In this document: piece by piece, positions 1-7,552 of the stretch
Layout: every line of letters begins with the position of its first letter
Numbering within the stretch: position 1 is the stretch's first letter
Assembly: GCA_040878185.1 (NCBI GenBank)
Contig: JBBDMS010000006.1
Coordinates: forward strand, 1 to 39,893
Direction: 5' to 3'
From: JAWXBK01 sp040878185
GTDB taxonomy: Bacteria; Pseudomonadota; Alphaproteobacteria; Dongiales; Dongiaceae
DNA length: 39,893 bases
Position numbers and translations under genes: made by a program
Notes under the pieces: generated by a model
Told to the model about the DNA's origin: nothing
Databases searched by the model: none
Seen by the model: the letters and a program-made list of their open reading frames with translations, nothing else

Positions 1-643
1 TCGAGACCGCAACCGTCTGCGCCGTCGCACCGCCGCCAACGAACGTCAGGACCGTACCCAGCGATGTGTAGTCGGAGCCGGCGGCCGCATCGTTCAGGCT
101 GCTGTCGAACCCGCCACCGGTCGCAACCGAGATCGTCAACGTCTGGCCCGGCGCCAGCGATGCGCCAGCGTACGAGACCGTGTACTGACCCGGCGCCTCG
201 CCTTCCGTCACCACCGACGAGCCGGTCACGTTCCAGATCAGCAGCGAGAACACTGTGCTGTCGTCGTCGTCGTCGATGATCGTGTTCGCCTGGCTGGTGC
301 CCAGCGAACCCGCGCTCTGGCCCGCGAGCGTGACCGTGTAGTCCTCGCTGCCCTCGACCACCGTGTCGTCGATCGTCGAGACCGCAACCGTCTGCGCCGT
401 CGCGCCGCCACCGGTGAAGGTCAGAACCGTACCGAGCGCCGTGTAGTCCGAACCGGCCGCCGCATCGCTCAGGCTGCTGTCAAACCCGCCCGAGGTCGCG
501 ACCGAGATCGTTACAGTCTGGCCCGGTGCCAGAGCCGCGCCCGTATACGAGACCGTGTAAATCGCATCGGCGCCTTCGTCGACAATTTCGCTGCCATTGA
601 TGCTCCAGATCTGATCGGTCGGGCCCGCATCTTCGTCCTCGAG
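1..643 (-). repeat. Calx-beta repeat units, 375-bp period, inside the adhesin
   Basis: The block starting at 1 recurs at 376, an in-frame spacing of 375 bp (125 aa). Both copies carry the same opening TCGAGACCGCAACCGTCTGC on the plus strand and match closely for about 265 bp. The linker between copies is less conserved and contains a run of Asp codons. More copies probably lie left of the window. Such blocks commonly vary in number through recombination. Confidence 0.8.
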
Positions 644-1342
644 CGGAACGGTATCGCGTTCCTCGATCTCGGGCGCACCGTATCTCAGCGCCGTCGCAAG
701 CAGCGCACCTTCTTCCTCGATCCCATCGACGAGTGTAATTCCCGGCTCTGCCGTGAATGCAGCACCGCCATCATGAACTGGCAGATTGATATTTTCGAGG
801 GCACCGCCCTCCGTCAGGATCGCGAGTTCCCCTTCAGTCAAACCCAGAATCTGCAGAAGCGCGATCTCGCTCAGATCTTCAAGTTCGTCGATCGCGACAA
901 TGAAATCTTCAAGATCGACGCTCTCGCCATTCGCATCGGTCAATTGCAGGGGCGGCTCACCCTGAACGGCAGCGAGATAACCCTGAAGAACAACGACACC
1001 ACCATTCGGCAGAACGATCTCGATATTGCCGTCGCGCAGCAACCCGCGCGCGCCCGCGAGCGTAAACGGCAGCGAAACTTTATCGCCCGCTTCGACGCGA
1101 ACAACGACCCATTCACCGGCTTTGGGAATAAGGGTGATCGCCGACGCTTGGGTGAGCTGGGCCGTGGCGTCTTGCTCTGACGCGCTGTCCGTCCCTTCAG
1201 CACCCACAATGTCGTCGGGTACCGGTGCTTCGCTCTCCGCGTGTGCGGGCGAACCTTGCGCTGGCGTAGAGGTGAGATCAGAGGTTTCAGCGCCACCAAG
1301 ACTTGAGGTCGTGGTGGGGCCGTCCGTCGAATCGGTCGCCAT
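1..1342 (-). CDS. Large Calx-beta repeat surface adhesin, 5' part (runs off left edge)
   Basis: The reading frame starts with ATG at 1342 and stays open for 447 codons to the window edge, so the 3' end is missing. An AGGGAG ribosome site lies 7 bases before the start. Residues 1-65 are acidic, Ser/Thr-rich and low in complexity. Residues about 68-150 form a compact domain (VVVRVEAGDKVSLPF, then ILPNG-like VLPNGGVVVLQGYLAAVQG) of the kind that opens long alphaproteobacterial repeat adhesins. From about residue 235 there are Calx-beta-like repeats of 125 aa with the hallmark DDTVVEGSEDYTVTLAG. No Sec signal peptide is visible, which fits type I secretion by a C-terminal signal that would lie outside the window. 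The role in adhesion or biofilm is inferred from the family. A Calx-beta protein of another type remains possible. Confidence 0.8.
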   Translation of the reverse strand, partial: MATDSTDGPTTTSSLGGAETSDLTSTPAQGSPAHAESEAPVPDDIVGAEGTDSASEQDATAQLTQASAITLIPKAGEWVVVRVEAGDKVSLPFTLAGARGLLRDGNIEIVLPNGGVVVLQGYLAAVQGEPPLQLTDANGESVDLEDFIVAIDELEDLSEIALLQILGLTEGELAILTEGGALENINLPVHDGGAAFTAEPGITLVDGIEEEGALLATALRYGAPEIEERDTVPLEDEDAGPTDQIWSINGSEIVDEGADAIYTVSYTGAALAPGQTVTISVATSGGFDSSLSDAAAGSDYTALGTVLTFTGGGATAQTVAVSTIDDTVVEGSEDYTVTLAGQSAGSLGTSQANTIIDDDDDSTVFSLLIWNVTGSSVVTEGEAPGQYTVSYAGASLAPGQTLTISVATGGGFDSSLNDAAAGSDYTSLGTVLTFVGGGATAQTVAVS

Positions 1343-1741
1343 CGTTAATGCTCCCTGCCGGCGACGGCGGGCACCCGTCGCCGATCCTGCCCTGTAGCTC
1401 CGTTGCGGAAGCTATCGGCGGGGCCGGTAGAGGCACAATCTCAGGGAGAGCGTTTGATACACCGTATAATGTGAGCTCACACGTCTGTGATCGAACGAAT
1501 AAATACATATGCCATCACTAAAGGGTGATCGCGCAAACGGACAGATGCAAAAGTCGCAAAGCGAACCCTGCGCACTCGCGCACGCCATGCTGGAATGAAT
1601 ATCTAGTTATTCCGTGTGATCGATTTCATAGGACATAACGAAATGATATTCCGCGCGGCTTTTTTTCCTATTCTCTGACGACAGCGACCGCCGCGCGAAG
1701 AGCCCTTTGCGCTCTCGCCTCCCCCGCAAATGATGGTCTAA
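1343..1741. other. 399-bp non-coding region upstream of the adhesin
   Basis: No convincing gene is visible on either strand. The region is richer in A and T than its surroundings, as expected for a regulatory region, and holds the palindromic words listed separately at 1470-1490. There is also an 8-bp inverted repeat, CGCGCGGC near 1656 and GCCGCGCG near 1690, flanking a T7 tract. Its loop of over 20 bases makes it a poor terminator. The long leader suggests the adhesin is regulated. Confidence 0.5.
1470..1490. promoter_or_regulatory. Candidate operator: alternating TGTGA/TCACA words
   Basis: Positions 1470-1481 read TGTGAGCTCACA, a perfect 12-bp palindrome. It continues into TCACACGTCTGTGA (1477-1490), a second inverted repeat sharing the middle half-site. 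The words resemble CRP/FNR half-sites, but the spacings of 2 and 4 bp do not match the 6-bp CRP spacing. The site lies 128-148 bp upstream of the adhesin start. That it binds a regulator is inference. Confidence 0.3.
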
Positions 1742-2074
1742 TTATTCGGAAACGGGCGATACGGTGACGTCGAGTTCGGCGGGATAATAGAGCCGCATGC
1801 CGTCCTCGAAAGCGAAGAAGCAGAGGCCAGCCACGTCCACGCCGTCGGCCGTCAGGTGCTCCCCGGAAATCCCCGAATCGCAGATCCGCATGTCGGTCAG
1901 GATGCTGAGATGCAGGCTGTCGCTGTCTCCGACAATAACGATCTCATTGTTGGCGTCCGGCAGGAGGTCACCGAGCGAAAGGGTGATCCGCGAATCAACG
2001 GCCCCTTCGATCCGGCCATCGACCGCATCGACATTCTCAAGATTGACCAGTGCTTCGTCGTCGCGCTCAATCAT
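1742..2074 (-). CDS. Orphan adhesin-terminal-domain-like protein, 110 aa, possibly a remnant
   Basis: I do not recognise a named family. The segment LVNLENVDAVDG...ITLSLGDLL...EIVIVGDSDSLHL resembles the terminal domain of VCBS/RTX-type adhesins, in which a named-element list is followed by a beta-rich block ending in VxGDxxDxVxL. The start ATG at 2074 has no good ribosome site. The frame continues upstream with plausible coding sequence for 15 codons, to a TAG at 2120-2122. That pattern fits a gene fragment whose 5' part has been lost, although a short free-standing protein is possible. It lies upstream of the adhesin on the same strand, separated by 399 bp, and has two Cys residues. Confidence 0.45.
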   Translation of the reverse strand: MIERDDEALVNLENVDAVDGRIEGAVDSRITLSLGDLLPDANNEIVIVGDSDSLHLSILTDMRICDSGISGEHLTADGVDVAGLCFFAFEDGMRLYYPAELDVTVSPVSE

Positions 2075-2279
2075 GACCAGATACCAATGTTTCCCGCCAG
2101 AATCAGCGGCAAACGCGATCTATCCACAGACATTCAATGTAAGCCGATGCGGCCAGAGCCGCAACCTGATGCCGCAAAGGCGATAAAAATGCACTCGATA
2201 GGGCGTAAAATCCGGCCCTGTCAGCGAAAAATCGCGACGATCCTGGGACTTGATGCCAGTGGCCGCGACAACTCTCATT

Positions 2280-2888
2280 TTATTGCCGCTGCGGTGCGGT
2301 ATCGATCATAACCAGATATACTGGTTTTCCATCGCTCCCGACCTGTGCCGGGCAGAGGCTTGCCTTGGCCATCACCAGGCGGCCGGGTCGCAAATAGACC
2401 ACCCGGGCCGGATAGCTGTTGATCGCCCCGTTCGCGTAGGTATCGAGTATTTCCGGCAGTTTCGGTTTGCAGCGGATCTGGAGATAGTGACTGAGCGCCT
2501 TGCCGATTAGTGCTTCGCCCTCAGCCCCGAACCAGGCGCGCCCGGGCTCGTTGATCCGCAAGATCTCGTCGGGCGCCCTGACCAGAAGGCATGGCGACGG
2601 ACAGGCTTCGATGATCGAGGCAATCGGCACGCCCGACGACACCAGGGAGCGATCGTTGAGATCCCGCTCCAGGCTCGTAATCCGCTGCAGCGATTGTTCG
2701 AGGCAGAAGAGCCGCAGCGCCGCGGTCAGGCTGCTGTTGTCGGACAGGCCCGACGCCACCTGGCCGATCAACTGATTCAGCCGGACGCCGAGCCCATCAG
2801 CGATTGAATCGAGCGTCTGCCAGACCGCTTCTTCAAGCTTGATGGAATAGCGACGACCGTGATGCTGTACGATGCGATGTCGGACCAT
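2280..2888 (-). CDS. Ribbon-helix-helix / PAS-like protein
   Basis: The protein has 202 aa. Residues 1-70 match the RHH_4 (PF13467-type) fold common in alphaproteobacteria: a basic strand (VRHRIVQHHGRRYSIKLEEA), a helix ending in VWQTLDSIADGLG, then LNQLIGQVASG and the typical close LTAALRLFCLEQ. Residues about 88-195 look like a PAS sensor domain (IIEACPSPCLLVRAPDEILRINEPG, then WFGAEGEALIGKALSHYL). The pairing suggests a DNA-binding protein tuned by a ligand or redox signal. The start ATG at 2888 is preceded by a G-rich stretch (GGCGGGA). It is upstream of the orphan adhesin-like ORF and the adhesin on the same strand, so control of either is possible but unproven. Confidence 0.7.
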   Translation of the reverse strand: MVRHRIVQHHGRRYSIKLEEAVWQTLDSIADGLGVRLNQLIGQVASGLSDNSSLTAALRLFCLEQSLQRITSLERDLNDRSLVSSGVPIASIIEACPSPCLLVRAPDEILRINEPGRAWFGAEGEALIGKALSHYLQIRCKPKLPEILDTYANGAINSYPARVVYLRPGRLVMAKASLCPAQVGSDGKPVYLVMIDTAPQRQ

Positions 2889-3075
2889 TCCCGCCCGCCC
2901 TGGCGCGCCCGCCGATCAGGCGCACACCGGAATGTATATGCAGTTCAGGCAGCAACACAATCCGATGTATCGTGTTCCCATGCGCCGACTCACCGCAAAG
3001 GTGGCGGCCGCGTCGGTTCAGGCCAATGCATCATGGATTATGTCGCCGACCTTGGGCGACGGGCCGACTTTGGTC

Positions 3076-3669
3076 CTAGCGAAACGCCTCGCCCCAGATC
3101 CAAGCGACGAGGCTGTAGCGCAGCCCCGATTCCAGCGGCGTCACGCGATGCACCTGCCATGACGGAAAAATCAAGACCGAGCCCCGCTCGCGCGGCATCG
3201 ATTTCGCCGCACCGCTGACCATCAGCTGAAGATTGCCGCCGATGTACCCGGCCGGATCCGAGAGCTGCACCACCATCGATAATTTGCGGCAACTCATCCG
3301 CCCCGGCCCATGATCCTGATGCCAAGCATAGTGATCGCCGGTGCGGTCGTAGTACGTGAACTGAATGGGCTCGCCGAAACCGATCAGCGAGAATTTGTAT
3401 GCCTTGTCGTTAACCTCGGTGCCGATCTTCTCCAGCCGAGCGAACAAAGGCTCCGTCGTCGGCGAACTCTTGATCCACGCCACGCTGCCCTGCCTCGCCT
3501 GGCCGCCGGGGACGTTCGCCTTGCCCTGATCGGCCTGGACTGTCGATTCGCTGCTTTCCAGGCCCAATCCGAGTTCGATGATCCGATCGCACTCCGCCGG
3601 CGTGAAAAAGTTCGTCACGCTGGCAAACGAAGAGAAGTTGTCGTTGAAGAGCGGTTTGAAGTTACGCAT
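3076..3669 (-). CDS. 2-oxoglutarate/Fe(II) dioxygenase, PKHD-type hydroxylase-like
   Basis: The protein has 197 aa. It carries the jelly-roll iron and cosubstrate ligands: H117-x-D119 in YAWHQDHG, H174 in WQVHRV and R184 in SGLRYSLVAW, the last for binding 2-oxoglutarate. Length and motif spacing fit the compact PiuC-like hydroxylase group. Such enzymes hydroxylate a small molecule or protein residue using oxygen and 2-oxoglutarate; the substrate here is unknown. The gene is divergent from the methyltransferase, with a 157-bp shared upstream region (3670-3826). Start is ATG at 3669, in frame with the conserved N-terminus. Confidence 0.8.
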   Translation of the reverse strand: MRNFKPLFNDNFSSFASVTNFFTPAECDRIIELGLGLESSESTVQADQGKANVPGGQARQGSVAWIKSSPTTEPLFARLEKIGTEVNDKAYKFSLIGFGEPIQFTYYDRTGDHYAWHQDHGPGRMSCRKLSMVVQLSDPAGYIGGNLQLMVSGAAKSMPRERGSVLIFPSWQVHRVTPLESGLRYSLVAWIWGEAFR

Positions 3670-3826
3670 GAACGGCGATGTGCCCCTGTATCGGAACGGC
3701 GGTTACGCTATCATTCCACTTTACCGGCCATCAAGGCGGCCGAATTGGCACATTCGGCGCTCCTCTCCGCCGCCGCTCGAATCCGCCGGCAATCGGCCCC
3801 CGCATGACAGGCACCAGGGACCGTTC

Positions 3827-4600
3827 ATGATCGCCCATTGGGATCCGAAGCAGTATGCCCGTTTCTCCGATGCGCGAACCCGACCGGCCCGCGACCTGAT
3901 CGCTCGCCTCCCGTCGTGTCTTTTCCAGACCATCGTCGATCTGGGATGTGGCGAAGGGCCGGTCACAAGGCTGCTGACCGAGCGATGGCCCGAAGCGCGG
4001 ATCATCGGCATCGACTCATCGCCCCAGATGTTGGCAGTCGCCCGGGTCGCATGTCCGGGTGTCCGCTTCGTCGAGGGTGATATCTCGACCTGGTCGCCCG
4101 ACGCGCCGGTCGATCTGCTGTTCTCGAACGCGGCGCTGCAATGGGTCGACGACCATACGGCACTAATGCCGCGGCTCTTCGCGCAGCTATTGCCGGGTGG
4201 CGCATTCGCCGTGCAGATGCCGGGCAATTTCGACGCTCCTTCCCATCGCGCATTGGCCCAACTCGCAAAGTCCGAGCAATGGCGCGCGCAAACCGGTGAT
4301 CTGGTTCGCACTAATCCGGTTGCGGCACCCGCGAAGTACCTCGATCTTCTTGGTCCCGACGTCGCCTCGTTCAATGGCTGGGAAACAACCGACTATATGC
4401 TGCTCGATGGCAAGGACCCCGTTCTCGAATGGATGAAGGGTACGGCGCTGCGACCCTATCTCAGCGCATTGCCGCCCTCCGATGCGGCGCGCTTCATGGC
4501 GGAACTTGCGCGGCTTCTGGCCGACGCCTACCCCGCGCGCACCGACGGCAAAACGATTTTTCCGTTCCGCCGTATTTACTTCATCGCAACCCGAAAATAG
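3827..4600 (+). CDS. tam: SAM-dependent methyltransferase, trans-aconitate 2-methyltransferase-like
   Basis: The protein has 257 aa. The chosen start is ATG at 3827 (MIAHWDPKQYARFSDART), because Tam proteins begin at this WdpxxYxxFxdxRxRP motif and CAGGGA sits upstream. The longer open frame back to 3578 is not conserved-looking. Motif I is VDLGCGEGPVTRLL, acidic motif II is IIGIDSSPQML, and DLLFSNAALQWVDDH is the post-motif typical of Tam. The C-terminal half (GWETTDYMLLDGKDPVLEWMKG) also fits. Tam methylates trans-aconitate, removing an aconitase inhibitor. It ends 9 bp from the convergent BKACE gene. Confidence 0.82.
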   Translation: MIAHWDPKQYARFSDARTRPARDLIARLPSCLFQTIVDLGCGEGPVTRLLTERWPEARIIGIDSSPQMLAVARVACPGVRFVEGDISTWSPDAPVDLLFSNAALQWVDDHTALMPRLFAQLLPGGAFAVQMPGNFDAPSHRALAQLAKSEQWRAQTGDLVRTNPVAAPAKYLDLLGPDVASFNGWETTDYMLLDGKDPVLEWMKGTALRPYLSALPPSDAARFMAELARLLADAYPARTDGKTIFPFRRIYFIATRK

Positions 4601-4609
4601 CGGCGTAGT

Positions 4610-5545
4610 TCAGAACGCCACCTGGTCTCCGCCCTTGAGCGCCAGCATCGCGCGCGTTTCGGCGGGCGTTGCCACATCGAGCGAAAGCGCCTGCAGGATC
4701 GTACGGATTCGCCGCACCTGATCGGCATTGGTTTTCGCCATCTCGCCTTTGCCGAGATAGAGACTGTCCTCCAGCCCGACGCGGCAATGGCCGCCCATGA
4801 CGGCGCCGACCGTCAACAGATTCATCTGATGGCGTCCGGCACCCAGGATCGACCACTGATACGCGTCGCCGAGCAGCCGGTTCGCGGTGTTCCGCATGTG
4901 CACGAGATTCTCGACTTCAGGTCCGATGCCGCCGAGAATTCCGAAGATCGTCTGCACCAGCAGTGGCGGTTTGACCAGTCCGCGCTCCAAAAAATGTGCC
5001 AGCGTATAGAGATGACCGACATCATAGCATTCGAACTCGAACCGCGTGCCGCATCCCTCGCCCAGATCTTTCAGGATATGTTCGATATCCGCGAACGTAT
5101 TTCGGAAGATGAAATCGCGACTATTCTCGAGATGCTTTCGTTCCCAATCATGCTTGAACTCCTTATATTTGTTCAGCATCGGAAACAAACCAAAATTCAT
5201 CGAACCCATATTGAGTGAACACATTTCCGGCTTCGCGCGCATCGGTGCCGCCAGTCTTTCCTCGACCGACATGCCGGCGCCGCCACCGGTCGTGATGTTG
5301 ATGACGGCATCGGTGTTCTGCTTGATCCGCGGCAGAAACTGCATGAAGACGTCCGGATCGGGTGTCGGGCGGCCGTCTTTCGGATCGCGCGCATGAAGAT
5401 GCAGGATCGAAGCGCCCGCCTCAGCGGCGCCGATAGCCTGTTCCGCGATCTCGTCCGGTGTGATCGGCAGATGCTCCGACATGGTGGGCGTATGAATCGA
5501 GCCCGTGACCGCGCAGGTGATGATGACTTTCCGGGCCGCCGCCAT
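4610..5545 (-). CDS. Beta-keto acid cleavage enzyme (BKACE, DUF849)
   Basis: The protein has 311 aa. Start ATG at 5545 (MAAARKVIITCAVTG) is preceded by AAGGAGGAG. The frame is open 16 codons further but without a family match. Zn ligands are visible as H49 and H51 in SILHLHARDP, together with the Glu in the later GHCRVGLEDS motif. The family condenses a beta-keto acid with acetyl-CoA to give acetoacetate and a new acyl-CoA. Known subfamilies handle lysine fermentation intermediates, dehydrocarnitine and others; the substrate cannot be read here. It lies 48 bp downstream of the S9 peptidase on the same strand and is probably cotranscribed with it. Confidence 0.9.
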   Translation of the reverse strand: MAAARKVIITCAVTGSIHTPTMSEHLPITPDEIAEQAIGAAEAGASILHLHARDPKDGRPTPDPDVFMQFLPRIKQNTDAVINITTGGGAGMSVEERLAAPMRAKPEMCSLNMGSMNFGLFPMLNKYKEFKHDWERKHLENSRDFIFRNTFADIEHILKDLGEGCGTRFEFECYDVGHLYTLAHFLERGLVKPPLLVQTIFGILGGIGPEVENLVHMRNTANRLLGDAYQWSILGAGRHQMNLLTVGAVMGGHCRVGLEDSLYLGKGEMAKTNADQVRRIRTILQALSLDVATPAETRAMLALKGGDQVAF

Positions 5546-5593
5546 GCGTCTATCTCCTCCTTGTTGAACCGGCGATCGGCCGGTCAGGAACAA

Positions 5594-7438
5594 CTATCCG
5601 GCCACGAGATTCTCAGCAAAGGCGCCGGCGAAGAATGCGGCGAGCCGCGCATAGAGAACGCGCCGGTTGTCCGCCTTGGCAATCCCGTGTCCCTCGTCCG
5701 CGAATGTCAGCACCCCGTATCGGATGCCGACTTTGTCGAGTGCCTCTCGAACCGTGGTGAGATTCTCTGGCGTAACGTTCGGATCCTGCATGCCCTGCAC
5801 AATGAGGAGGTGTCCCCCGATATTCTGCACGAAATGAATCGGCGAACGCTCATGGTACAGATCCGGCCGATCCGCCGGCGAACCGCCCAACATCTCTTCG
5901 CTATAAGATCGGAGGTCGGGTCGCGTCGTCTCATAGTCGACAACCAGATCCGTCATGCCGCAGACCGGCGCTGCGGCAGCCACCTCATCCGGCGACCAGC
6001 GCGTGATCGCGCACCAGGATGAGTAACCACCATAGGAAACGCCGGTGATCCCGATCGTTCCGGCCGAAACGATGCCTTCGTCGAGCAGCATCCGGATTCC
6101 GGCACGAATATCGTCCTGCTCGCGCCCGCCCCAGCCATCCTGTTTGATCGCATCGCGCCAGGCCGGCCCGAAGCCGGTGCTGCCACGATAGTTCGGTTCC
6201 AGCACCACGAAACCGCATCGCACCAGATACTGCACCAGCACGCTAAACCGGTTTTCGATATGCCAGGTCGGGCCACCATGCACGGCGACGACGGCGCCAA
6301 GCGGCCGCTTCTCCGGCCGATACAACCAGCCCTGCACCGATGCGCCATCGGTCGAGCGCCAGGTAACACTGTCCGGCGTCGCCAGCATTCGCGGATTGAC
6401 ACCGCTGCCGTCGGATGGCGGCGCAACCGGTTCGAGTTGACGGGCGGGTGATTCCGGATCGAACAGGACAAGACGATCGGGATGGAGCGCGCCGTAATGC
6501 TGACCCAGCCAAACGCCTCCCGATGACGGTGCCATCGGCAGCAACGTGCCGTGCGCATCGTTTCGTAGCGGCACTTCACCGCCTGTTGCTGGATCGAGCA
6601 GGAATCCCCGGCTGATCGCGTCCTGCGTTTCGATGCAGATGATTCGGGAAGACCCTTTTGGCCAGCTAATACTTTCGACGTTCCGCGCCGCGTCGTCGAT
6701 GATCCAGCGCAGCATACCGTCGGCGACGGAGAGCAATCCCACGCGCGAATGGCCGGGGCCGTCGGCACGCACGGCAATGGATGTCCCATCAGGCGACCAG
6801 GCACCGGAAAGCGACACTGTATCGCCGGCATTGGCGATCTCACGGTCGCTCCCGCCCGCGACGTCGACGAGCCAGAGTTGCCGCCCCCCGGGCGAGCGAT
6901 CGTTTCGGGCATAGAGCAGCATCGATCCGTCGGGGCTCAGTGACGGCGCCGAAAGATTGCTTCCGATCGGTTTTGCGATGACCCTTCGCTCACCGCATAT
7001 CAGATCATGGCGCCAGATCCACGCGCTTTCGATCGCGGCACCCGTCGTGAAATCCTTGGTCGCCGCGTAAAAGAGCCAGCGTCCGTTCGGGTGCAACGCG
7101 CCGCCGAAGAGGAAATGGTCGTCCGGCCGCTCGGTCAGCGCAACCGTTGCTCCCGTTGCAACCTCGATGCGATGCAGGCTGGTGCGCTCATCACCCTCGT
7201 GACTCCGCCCGACAATCAGAAACTGCCCATCCGCGCTCCACGAAGCCGGACGATTGTCGCCGGGCGGCACTGTCAGTGCGCGCGCTTTCGCACCCGGCTC
7301 CGTCGGTGCAACATACGTTTGCTCCCCGACCCCGAAGCCGCGCCACGCGAACGCGACATGCCGCCCGTCCGGTGACGAAATCGGACAAAGCAGTACCGGC
7401 AGGGCAAGAAGCCGATCGAGAAAGGCGCGGTTGTCCAC
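5594..7438 (-). CDS. S9 family peptidase (acylaminoacyl-/prolyl-oligopeptidase-like)
   Basis: The protein has 614 aa. The N-terminal two thirds is a beta-propeller with WD40-like words such as SPDG (GAWSPDGTSIAVR, SLSPDGSMLLYAR). The C-terminal alpha/beta-hydrolase domain has the catalytic triad S468 in GVSYGGYSS, D552 in VQGMQDPNVTP and H584 in DEGHG. No signal peptide is evident, so it is probably cytoplasmic and trims or deacylates short peptides. Start is ATG at 7438. It is divergent from the aminotransferase with 114 bp between them and lies just upstream of the BKACE gene. The link between the two products is not known. Confidence 0.88.
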   Translation of the reverse strand: MDNRAFLDRLLALPVLLCPISSPDGRHVAFAWRGFGVGEQTYVAPTEPGAKARALTVPPGDNRPASWSADGQFLIVGRSHEGDERTSLHRIEVATGATVALTERPDDHFLFGGALHPNGRWLFYAATKDFTTGAAIESAWIWRHDLICGERRVIAKPIGSNLSAPSLSPDGSMLLYARNDRSPGGRQLWLVDVAGGSDREIANAGDTVSLSGAWSPDGTSIAVRADGPGHSRVGLLSVADGMLRWIIDDAARNVESISWPKGSSRIICIETQDAISRGFLLDPATGGEVPLRNDAHGTLLPMAPSSGGVWLGQHYGALHPDRLVLFDPESPARQLEPVAPPSDGSGVNPRMLATPDSVTWRSTDGASVQGWLYRPEKRPLGAVVAVHGGPTWHIENRFSVLVQYLVRCGFVVLEPNYRGSTGFGPAWRDAIKQDGWGGREQDDIRAGIRMLLDEGIVSAGTIGITGVSYGGYSSWCAITRWSPDEVAAAAPVCGMTDLVVDYETTRPDLRSYSEEMLGGSPADRPDLYHERSPIHFVQNIGGHLLIVQGMQDPNVTPENLTTVREALDKVGIRYGVLTFADEGHGIAKADNRRVLYARLAAFFAGAFAENLVAG

Positions 7439-7552
7439 GGGAGCTCCGAAACGGGGAGCACAAGACTATCCCCGCGACGGCGGAATCGGAAGCACGATTG
7501 ACAGCGCAGGCGCCCCGCCCAATGCTTCCCTCGAAATGCCGGGGAGCCTGTC

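Noticed and set aside
1453..1470. Plus-strand promoter TTGATA/TATAAT
   Set aside because: The spacing between the boxes is only 6 bp and no plus-strand gene follows until 3827.
1656..1697. Intrinsic terminator at the T7 tract
   Set aside because: The T-tract lies inside the loop of the inverted repeat rather than after the stem, and the loop is too long.
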